Assembly (NCBI GenBank): GCA_937982505.1
Contig: CALJLV010000086.1
Coordinates: forward strand, 1-64,000
Reading direction: 5' to 3'
Origin: an uncultured Desulfobacteraceae bacterium
Lineage (GTDB): Bacteria > Desulfobacterota > Desulfobacteria > Desulfobacterales > UBA2174
Length of the DNA stretch: 64,000 nt
Under the pieces are notes generated by a model, which saw only the letters and a list, made by a program, of their open reading frames with translations, ran no database searches and was not told the origin of the DNA. Shown piece by piece: positions 58,151 through 64,000 of the stretch. The position numbers and the translations under genes were made by a program. Every line of letters starts with the position of its first letter. Within the stretch, counting starts at the first letter, position 1.

Positions 58151-60684
58151 TCGACGTGAATCCCTCCGTTGAAAATGATCTGGTGATCGGCAAGCCCGAC
58201 GCACTCGGGCTTGTGGCTGATGAAGAAGATCGAGCCAAACCCGCCGAGTCGCAGGAACTCGCGGTACATGGCGATGAATGACCGCGCCGCCTCCGGATCC
58301 AGGGCGCCGTCTTCTTCGTCGGCGAAAGCGGTTCGGAAATCACGGCCGGATTTCTGTTTGGCCACCAGGGTCAGGGCCAGGCGTAGGGCCTTGAGGTCCC
58401 ACGTCTTTTCGCCGCCGGAAAACTGGCCGATGGCTTCGCTCGATCCATCCTCCCGTGTCACCACCGGCAAAAGCACTTCCCGGCCGTCGTCGTCTTGCGT
58501 CCGCAACTCGATGCTGTGGGCCGGCCCGTAGGTGGCCGTCAAAAGGTCGTTCGCGTACCGGGCGATCAGCGGCGCCGTGGCGTCAATCTCTAGGGCCCGC
58601 AGACCGTTGGCGCCGGTCGCGGTTTTGAGGTAGGCCCATTCGGCGGCCTGGGTCGAAAGACCGGCCAGTCGGGTCCGCATGGCCCCGATCTTCTCCCGGA
58701 CCGATGCAACATGCCTTTCGTCCGCCTCGATCCGGGCCAAGGCGGCGGTCTGGCCCATGATCTGCTTGGTCAGGTCATCGATGGTCCGCCGGTGCTCTGC
58801 GATTTCGGCCTCAAGCGCGCCAACCTGAATCGTCGCCTCGTTGGCGGCCATCGCTTTCGCCTGGGCCTCGTTGAGTCGGCTTTCGGCGGCGTCCAGGTCC
58901 TTTTGGATCTCGGCAAGCTCCTCTTTTCCGGACTCCCTCAAGGCCTCAAGGCTCACGTTGGCCCGTTCGACCGCCTCTTTGGCCGGGCCGATCTGCTCAC
59001 GGGCGCCCCGGATCTCGTCGATCCGCTCGGCCGCGGCCTCATGCCTGGCGGCCAACTCTCTGTTGAGGCGGATCCGCTCGGTGAGGTCGTCGACGTCCGC
59101 CTGGATTTTATCTTTTCGGGCCTGGGCCTCGGCCACCTCGTTTTCCATCGTCTGCTTGACGTTCTGCAAACCGGCCTTGACTTCCCGGCCGCGCTCGACG
59201 TTTGCGGCCAGGGCCTGCTTGGCCGCGGCAAGCTCGGCGTCGTTTTGTTTCGCCTCGGCTTCGAGGCGCGTTATTTCGGTCACGATTCGGGTGTCCTCGG
59301 CCTTCAACGCCTCTTTTTTTGCCGGCAGGGCCTCGGCGGCGTCCAGGGCGGACCGGATGAAAGCGCAGTCCTCTGAGTTGCACCGGTACGACCGGCCGCA
59401 GACCCCCCCGACCGGCTCGTTGATGGTGACCGTGCCCCGCTTTTCCAGGTCGGCGGCCTGGCGTTCGAGACCGTCGATCTCGGCCCTGAGACGCGGCGCC
59501 TGGGATCCGGCCAGCAGGTTTCCCCGGGCCGTCGCGATCTGGTCGACCTTGCGGCCCAACTCGTTGACCCTGGCAGCAAGCGGCTCGTACTCGGCCCGGA
59601 ACGATTCCAGGCTCTTTTCCAACTCGGCGATGTGCCGGCCGCGGCACGCCCGGATGTCGTCGATCACCGCATCGGCCGACCGGATCCCGCGCAGCGCGAA
59701 ATCCCGCTCCTGTTCCATCGCGACGATGGCGGCGCGCAGGGCCTTTGCCTGCTCGGCCGCATGCTCGACCTCGGAGGCCGTCGCCAGAATAGCGGTCAGG
59801 CGGTCCCATTCGGCGCCGGCCCGGTCGACGTTGGCCCGGGCATCCGTCACCGCCTGATTGATACCGGCGCGCCGGCGGCCGATTTGAACGGTGATTTCGG
59901 CGACGCGCACCTTCGCCGCCTCGACCGCCTCGGCCGCCGCCTCGGCCTTCGCCGCATCGGCTTTCGCCGCGTCGAGTAGGCGGACCGTTCCGTCGAGGGT
60001 CCCGTTTGCCAGCCGCCGCTTGAGTTCCAGGGCCTCGATTTCGGATTCGGCGTCCTCACGCCGGGTCGAAAGGGTGATGCTGTCGGAAATCGACGCCTCG
60101 GCGACCTGGATATCGCGCTCGATGTTTGCGACGGCGCGCATGAACCTGGCCTCGGCGTCCTTGGCGGTCTTTTCCCACCCGAAATACCGGTCCAGGCGCA
60201 AGAACTCGGCCATCAACCGCTTGAAATCGGCCGGCTTGATGTCGGAGAGTTTGGCCGAGCCTTGGGCAGCGAAGACCGAGTTGAAAAACAGGTCGGGCGA
60301 TCCGAGCAAGGCTTCGATGGCCGACGTGAACGACGAGATTTTGCCGTCCACCGTCGGTATCCCGTCCTTCCAAAGATACCCTTCGGACCGGCCCGACTGG
60401 GCATCGATCTTGACCAGGGCACGGTAGTCGTGGCCGTTGAGCCTGAAAGAAAGGTCTTTTTCCGAGTCTCGGAGATAGACGTGGTTCTTGAGCGCCGGGT
60501 TCGGGCGGCTGACCACCTGCGGGAACGGTTGCATTTGTTCCAGAAGGGTCGTCTTGCCGGCGCCGTTGCGGCCGGTCAGGGCCACCAGACCATCGATACC
60601 GGACAGGTCCAGTTCGATTTGATCGACTCCGAGGCCATGCCGGATCCCCTTGAAGCCTCTGAGACGGATGCCTTGTAATTCCAT
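58147..60684 (-). CDS. sbcC: SbcC/Rad50-like ATPase
   Basis: An 845-residue SMC-type ATPase. Walker A 'LTGRNGAGKTTLLEQ' at about 36-50, long coiled coils at about 170-400 and 450-690, and an apex Cys cluster 'CGRSYRCNSEDC' near residue 430 in place of a canonical CxxC zinc hook. ABC signature 'FSGGEKTWDLK' near 748 and Walker B/D-loop 'FADEEDGALDPEAA' near 785, ending with 'FISHKPE'. With the SbcD-like nuclease it should open DNA ends and hairpins, as T4 gp46/gp47 do. A small gene separates the pair. Confidence 0.88.
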   Translation of the reverse strand: MELQGIRLRGFKGIRHGLGVDQIELDLSGIDGLVALTGRNGAGKTTLLEQMQPFPQVVSRPNPALKNHVYLRDSEKDLSFRLNGHDYRALVKIDAQSGRSEGYLWKDGIPTVDGKISSFTSAIEALLGSPDLFFNSVFAAQGSAKLSDIKPADFKRLMAEFLRLDRYFGWEKTAKDAEARFMRAVANIERDIQVAEASISDSITLSTRREDAESEIEALELKRRLANGTLDGTVRLLDAAKADAAKAEAAAEAVEAAKVRVAEITVQIGRRRAGINQAVTDARANVDRAGAEWDRLTAILATASEVEHAAEQAKALRAAIVAMEQERDFALRGIRSADAVIDDIRACRGRHIAELEKSLESFRAEYEPLAARVNELGRKVDQIATARGNLLAGSQAPRLRAEIDGLERQAADLEKRGTVTINEPVGGVCGRSYRCNSEDCAFIRSALDAAEALPAKKEALKAEDTRIVTEITRLEAEAKQNDAELAAAKQALAANVERGREVKAGLQNVKQTMENEVAEAQARKDKIQADVDDLTERIRLNRELAARHEAAAERIDEIRGAREQIGPAKEAVERANVSLEALRESGKEELAEIQKDLDAAESRLNEAQAKAMAANEATIQVGALEAEIAEHRRTIDDLTKQIMGQTAALARIEADERHVASVREKIGAMRTRLAGLSTQAAEWAYLKTATGANGLRALEIDATAPLIARYANDLLTATYGPAHSIELRTQDDDGREVLLPVVTREDGSSEAIGQFSGGEKTWDLKALRLALTLVAKQKSGRDFRTAFADEEDGALDPEAARSFIAMYREFLRLGGFGSIFFISHKPECVGLADHQIIFNGGIHVE

Positions 60685-60694
60685 GGGTGCCTCC

Positions 60695-60961
60695 TTATCG
60701 AATCGCCGCCAGAAGCCAGCGGTTAAGAATTTTGGTCGCGCCCTCGATGTAGCCTCGGCACCAGGTCAGGCAAAGTGCGGCCTGGCGGCCGTCGGCGCGA
60801 AAGAGTTCATCGAGTTCTTGCGCTAGCCAGCGCCAGTGCTGATTGACGGCGGCCGGGTTCCCGTTGGTGCGGGCGCATTCCATGGCGGATTCGGCCGCGA
60901 TGGAATCGTTGGTTCCGGCCCATTGACCGGAAAGGCGATCTTGAATCTCGAATCGGTTCAC
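60695..60961 (-). CDS. small helical protein between the SbcC and SbcD homologues
   Basis: An 88-residue helical, Trp-rich protein ('NQHWRWLAQELDELFRADG', 'ALCLTWCRGYIEGATKIL'). It overlaps the SbcD stop by ATGA, so it is co-translated with the nuclease. A subunit or modulator of the complex is possible; no family recognised. Confidence 0.6.
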   Translation of the reverse strand: MNRFEIQDRLSGQWAGTNDSIAAESAMECARTNGNPAAVNQHWRWLAQELDELFRADGRQAALCLTWCRGYIEGATKILNRWLLAAIR

Positions 60962-62274
60962 GCCGCCCTCCGATCTTCGTTCGGGACGATCCCGTCGGCC
61001 TCGGCCTCGACGGCGGCCAGCAGGGATTCCGGGTCGATGTCTTCGAGCGCATCGGCCTTGTCCAGGACCCCGGCCGGAACGAGTTCGCCGCTCATGGCGG
61101 CTCTCTGTTCAATTTTTTCTCGCAACCGCTCGATTTCGAGCATCCGGGCGGCCCGGACGTTGGCGCGGGCAACCCGGGTGCGGACAACCTCTATCGATTG
61201 GGCGCCGGGGAAGACGTCGGGCAGGCCGATTTCCATGTCGTCGAAAATCGCCTCTTCGTCCTGGTAGAATTTGATGGCGACTCGGACCATGGCGCCTTCG
61301 ACCGTGGCCCCTATGGTGTAGGGCGCGCAGGCATCTGCGGCGGCCACTGTGATGGCGGAAACCGGGTTGGCGGGATAGCGAGTAAAATCGTGAGAAACTA
61401 TCAATCGGCGGCGGGTCGGGGTCTCGATGAATCGATGGTCCCATGCGCCGGCGTAGTCGCCATCGTCCTTCTTTTCGTGGATGTAGAACCCCTTGGCGTC
61501 CAACTCCCCCCATGTGTTGATCTGCGGCGATCCGGCGTAGAAGATCGGTGCGGATCCGATCCGCTGGGCCTCGTGGATGTGGCCGAGACATACCAGGTTG
61601 GGGTTTCCGGCCATCATCTGGTCGCGGGAAACCTCGATGTCCACCCCGGTCAGCATTTGGGTCGGGGAGATAAAGGCGCCGGTCGTGTTCCAGTGCCCCA
61701 CCAGGATGTGGGGCACGTTGCCGATCTCGGCGGCGGACGCGGCCAGACCCAAAAACATGGCGCTCAGGCCCTGAGCGATCAGAGCGTCGGTCTCTTTGAT
61801 GTCCGATCCTGGCACCAGTCCGACAAGGTGCTCCTTGGTCGGGGCCGGCACCAGGGACACGACGGCGATGATCGGGGCGGGAGCGCCGCCGGATGTGACG
61901 GCCTCGTACTGCTCGCGGTCCCAAAGATTCCCGTTGCGGGTCAGGACCAGTTGGAGGGGGCCGTCAACGGCGGTCCGGATATGGTTGGCGGCGCCGATCA
62001 GGTCCAGGACCTCGGAGGCCTTCCCGTCGTGACTCCGGGTGCCCATGACCCGGGCCACCGGGGCGACGTCGGCCATCGCCTGCATCCAGCGGTGAATGTA
62101 CTTGACGGCCGGAGAGTCGGCCCGGACAAACTGGCTGTGAAAGATGTCGCCGGCATCGATGATCAGGTCGGGGCGTTCGGCCCGGGCCACTTCGAGGATG
62201 TGGCCGGTGCATTTTTCAATTTCGTCCAGGTCCTCGGCGCGGGCGTGGACGTCGGCGAAGTGGAGAATTCTCAT
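60958..62274 (-). CDS. sbcD: SbcD/Mre11-like nuclease
   Basis: A 438-residue calcineurin-type phosphoesterase: 'LHFADVHA' (DxH), 'IIDAGDIFHS' (GD), 'GTRSHDGK' where GNHD/E is expected, 'LVGHWNTTG' and 'CLGHIHEAQR' (GHxH). The last 100 residues are the helical partner-binding part. It is the nuclease partner of the Rad50-like ATPase. The missing Asn in the GNHD motif is notable, since that Asn normally binds a metal. Confidence 0.85.
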   Translation of the reverse strand: MRILHFADVHARAEDLDEIEKCTGHILEVARAERPDLIIDAGDIFHSQFVRADSPAVKYIHRWMQAMADVAPVARVMGTRSHDGKASEVLDLIGAANHIRTAVDGPLQLVLTRNGNLWDREQYEAVTSGGAPAPIIAVVSLVPAPTKEHLVGLVPGSDIKETDALIAQGLSAMFLGLAASAAEIGNVPHILVGHWNTTGAFISPTQMLTGVDIEVSRDQMMAGNPNLVCLGHIHEAQRIGSAPIFYAGSPQINTWGELDAKGFYIHEKKDDGDYAGAWDHRFIETPTRRRLIVSHDFTRYPANPVSAITVAAADACAPYTIGATVEGAMVRVAIKFYQDEEAIFDDMEIGLPDVFPGAQSIEVVRTRVARANVRAARMLEIERLREKIEQRAAMSGELVPAGVLDKADALEDIDPESLLAAVEAEADGIVPNEDRRAA

Positions 62275-62480
62275 AGTTCGTACCTCCGCTTGAAATTATG
62301 AGACGCCACCAGCGTCTTGCGGTGGCACCCGCGGCAAAACGGGTTGCCGCTAAGATCGACGCTCAACGGCCCGTGACAGACCGGGCACCGTTGCGTGTTG
62401 GACCCGACCGTGACACGGTGGAGTTGGCGCAGTTGGGCCGCCGTGCGAACCTCTTCGGGGAATTCTGGATATTGCTTCAT
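62271..62480 (-). CDS. zinc-ribbon small protein
   Basis: A 69-residue protein from Met 62480, overlapping the SbcD start. 'RCPVCHGPLS' and 'PFCRGCHRK' form a four-Cys ribbon; the N-terminus is helical. It may be a DNA-binding adaptor. The longer open frame upstream is a shadow of the next gene. Confidence 0.6.
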   Translation of the reverse strand: MKQYPEFPEEVRTAAQLRQLHRVTVGSNTQRCPVCHGPLSVDLSGNPFCRGCHRKTLVASHNFKRRYEL

Positions 62481-62493
62481 GGCCCCCTCCAGA

Positions 62494-63579
62494 TCAAAGT
62501 GGAATGTCGTCGGTGGTCGTGTCGGGTTTGGCCAACAGCTTGGGGTAAAAGCCGTTGAGGGCTTTGTCCGAATACTCGTCGAGGGGCTTTTCGAGCACCC
62601 CGGGAAGGCTGACACCCTTGCGGGCCGCCACGATTTCGATGGCCAGTTGCTTTTGACGGCGGCCCAGCGATGCAAACGCGGCGGCCGTCGTCGGTGGGAC
62701 GAATTCGGGCGGGACGGGGGCGTCCGCCGGCGGCAGATCGTAGGGGTCGGGGTTTTGAGGATCAACGGGGGGCGGCGGGTTGTCGTAGGGGTCGACGTCC
62801 GCCATCGAAGATTCGCCGATGTCTACCGTGTCGGAGTTCTCGACAGGGGCCGGCAAGAATCCGGCCGCCTGGGGGCCGAAGATCGCCCCTGCCACCGACT
62901 GGATCGAGGCGGCGCGGAGCAACTTGACCGTTTCGGGGTCGGAGTAGTCCGGGGCAACGACGCACCGGACAATTACGAATGGCTTTTTGAGGGTGTCAAT
63001 CGAATGGCACCCGCCGAGGCCGAACAGTTTTCGCAACGCAACCGCCTTGGCATCTGACATGCAGAGCTTGAGCCGTTGCTTGCGTCTGGCCCTGAAGTCC
63101 CGATTGACGCAATACTCCGCGTTTTCGCGGCCTCTGTATTGGTCCACCAGGTCGTCGCGCAGAAAATCCAGGTCGAATTCGGCCTGTCCCATCCAGGCCA
63201 CGACCTGCCCATACTCCTTTTTAACGAACACCGTCGCCTCACACATGAGGTATGTGGGCGTCGACGTGATGACCCGGGTCTTTTCCGGCACCCATCCGGC
63301 GCCGGCAGCAACCGCCAGGCGTTCGAGCGGCGCAAGGTGAAGGGCGAAACCCTTGGCGCCCTTCGGCGTGAAAATGTCCGGGCCGTTATTGTACTTGTCG
63401 GTGGTCGTGTCGAGCCTGACCTCTTCGACGATCAGGCGGTGAAGTTCCGGGAGACCGAACGGATCGCAAAACATGATCATGTTCGCGCCCTGTCCCTGAT
63501 AGGCGCGGATCCGCTCGATTTGGGCCGCGTTCGAGCCGGCCCGGGGGATCATTGGGGTTGCTGGTGCGGGGTTTGCCAT
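62494..63579 (-). CDS. putative single-strand annealing / recombination protein
   Basis: A 361-residue protein, first gene of the leftward operon, with a GAAGGAGG box. Residues 25-240 form an alpha/beta domain with features of phage annealing proteins: a beta core, basic 'RDFRARRKQRLKLCMSDAKA' and 'VALRKLFGLGG'. A Pro/Asp-rich linker follows (about 250-300), then a small helical domain and an SSB-like acidic tip 'TTTDDIPL'. Together with SSB and SbcCD it would complete a recombination-dependent replication set. The family assignment is by style and context only. Confidence 0.5.
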   Translation of the reverse strand: MANPAPATPMIPRAGSNAAQIERIRAYQGQGANMIMFCDPFGLPELHRLIVEEVRLDTTTDKYNNGPDIFTPKGAKGFALHLAPLERLAVAAGAGWVPEKTRVITSTPTYLMCEATVFVKKEYGQVVAWMGQAEFDLDFLRDDLVDQYRGRENAEYCVNRDFRARRKQRLKLCMSDAKAVALRKLFGLGGCHSIDTLKKPFVIVRCVVAPDYSDPETVKLLRAASIQSVAGAIFGPQAAGFLPAPVENSDTVDIGESSMADVDPYDNPPPPVDPQNPDPYDLPPADAPVPPEFVPPTTAAAFASLGRRQKQLAIEIVAARKGVSLPGVLEKPLDEYSDKALNGFYPKLLAKPDTTTDDIPL

Positions 63580-63748
63580 AGAGCCTCCTTCGTGACGGGT
63601 GTGAACGGTGCGGGTCCCTTGCCGTTTGCCCTATGCGCGTTGGCTATGCCGGTCCGCCTCGGGCTTCCCCGCGTCAACTCAGGCGTTTCACTGGACCGAC
63701 AGCCGGGGCCGTCGGAGCGTTAGGGGCCGTTGCGAGGATGTTGGGGCA
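63580..63748 (-). promoter_or_regulatory. leader of the leftward early operon
   Basis: About 170 bases between the leftward promoter and the first gene, with no gene seen on either strand. It contains a short inverted repeat (CCGAC...GTCGG) and the GAAGGAGG ribosome binding site next to the start at 63579. Confidence 0.5.
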
Positions 63749-63777
63749 ATATTACCCTGGGTGATAGGAGCGGTCAA
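63749..63777 (-). promoter_or_regulatory. leftward early promoter
   Basis: On the minus strand: TTGACC (63772-63777), a 17-base spacer and TAATAT (63749-63754). It is positioned to transcribe the whole 63.6-46.3 kb minus-strand run. The spacer and -10 are covered by an operator-like dyad. Confidence 0.8.
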
Positions 63778-63801
63778 GAGAAAAAATTTACTTTAGGTAA
63801 T
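63751..63801. promoter_or_regulatory. paired operator-like dyads
   Basis: ATTACCCTGGGTGAT (63751-63765) and TTTACTTTAGGTAAT (63787-63801) share half-sites of the form TTACC/GGTAA. Their centres are 36 bases apart. One overlaps the -10 and spacer, the other sits upstream of the -35, as for a cooperative lysogeny repressor. AATATTACC (63748-63756) and GGTAATATT (63796-63804) also form one long inverted repeat across the pair. Confidence 0.6.
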
Positions 63802-63841
63802 ATTTTGGGACAAAAGTGGAGGTTTTATCGGAGGACGAGAC

Positions 63842-63871
63842 AAAAAAAAGCCCGACCGGGTGGTCGGGCTT
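63842..63871 (-). terminator. intrinsic terminator for leftward transcription
   Basis: A 10-bp perfect stem, AAGCCCGACC (63848-63857) with GGGT loop and its complement (63862-63871), followed on the minus strand by a run of T (63842-63849 as A on the plus strand). It would end a minus-strand transcript coming from beyond the right edge and insulate the early promoter. Confidence 0.85.
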
Positions 63872-63900
63872 CTGAAGGCTGCTTGGAACGTCTATTTTTC

Positions 63901-63939
63901 TGTCAAGGTCTTGACAATTTTGCGCTCGGGGTGTAGGGT
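63901..63939 (+). promoter_or_regulatory. possible rightward promoter with palindromic operator
   Basis: TGTCAAG-GT-CTTGACA (63901-63916) is a perfect inverted repeat whose right arm is a consensus -35 box, TTGACA. At 17 bases lies TAGGGT (63934-63939), a weak -10. AT-rich sequence follows to the window end. It may drive a gene outside the window; no gene is visible from 63872 to 64000. Confidence 0.4.
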
Positions 63940-64000
63940 ATAAATATAATAATATTTAGTTATATTGATGTCTTAAGCAACACCAACCACAACATATTGT

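Noticed and set aside
61198..62301. Plus-strand open frame opposite the SbcD-like gene
   Set aside because: The minus-strand gene has recognisable phosphoesterase motifs; the opposite frame is low-complexity Gly/Val/Asp-rich shadow.

Overview
The window is a phage genome in one piece. It is GC-rich (about 60 percent by eye), densely packed with ATGA-type start/stop overlaps, and encodes a contractile-tail (myovirus-type) temperate phage. The host cannot be named from the sequence. A high-GC Gram-negative bacterium is likely, and one host clue is a 3' tRNA-Arg(CCT) fragment that looks like the phage attachment core. Phage genes lie on both sides of that fragment, so it reads as attP of an unintegrated or circular genome rather than a prophage end.

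Layout. 1-10.8 kb, plus strand: tail sheath, tail tube and tube-like proteins, a tail-assembly chaperone with a start-less second frame (candidate programmed frameshift), a tape-measure protein with a C-terminal lysozyme-like domain, and baseplate proteins of the gp25, gpJ and gpI types. 10.8-19.7 kb: a modular tail-fibre/adhesin array containing three paralogous fibre genes, a 13-unit 'WPxVSV' repeat protein, duplicated fibre modules and an AT-rich DUF1566-type adhesin. 19.7-36.9 kb: a cluster resembling the Dar anti-restriction system of phage P1. It holds a DarA-like protein, a zincin, a 1769-residue polyvalent protein (ParB-like, RelA/SpoT-like, DdrB-ParB, ADP-ribosyltransferase, pyrophosphatase and nuclease-like segments), a peptidoglycan-enzyme candidate and a 2177-residue DarB-like methyltransferase-helicase. 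36.9-41.1 kb: portal, probable prohead protease/scaffold and a holin-like block. No major capsid protein or terminase is visible, so these must lie outside the window.

41.1-46.1 kb: accessory region with a minus-strand ribbon-helix-helix gene, a strong promoter overlapping a dyad operator, a DUF1874/AcrIII-1-like anti-CRISPR candidate, zinc-finger and HTH proteins, and two strong terminators. 46.0-48.2 kb: integration module with arm-type repeats, the tRNA-Arg core, an unusual fusion of an integrase-type N-terminal domain to a PD-(D/E)XK-like nuclease, a tyrosine integrase and an excisionase-like HTH.

48.2-63.6 kb, minus strand: one long early operon for DNA metabolism and recombination. It includes dUTPase, SSB, an SF2 helicase, a free-standing HNH endonuclease, SbcC/Rad50- and SbcD/Mre11-like proteins, a PD-(D/E)XK protein and a putative annealing protein. 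A block at 50.2-52.1 kb is bounded by integron attC-like sites and looks like two captured gene cassettes. The operon is driven by a leftward promoter near 63.75 kb covered by paired operators. The last 200 bases hold a terminator and a palindrome for regulators beyond the window.
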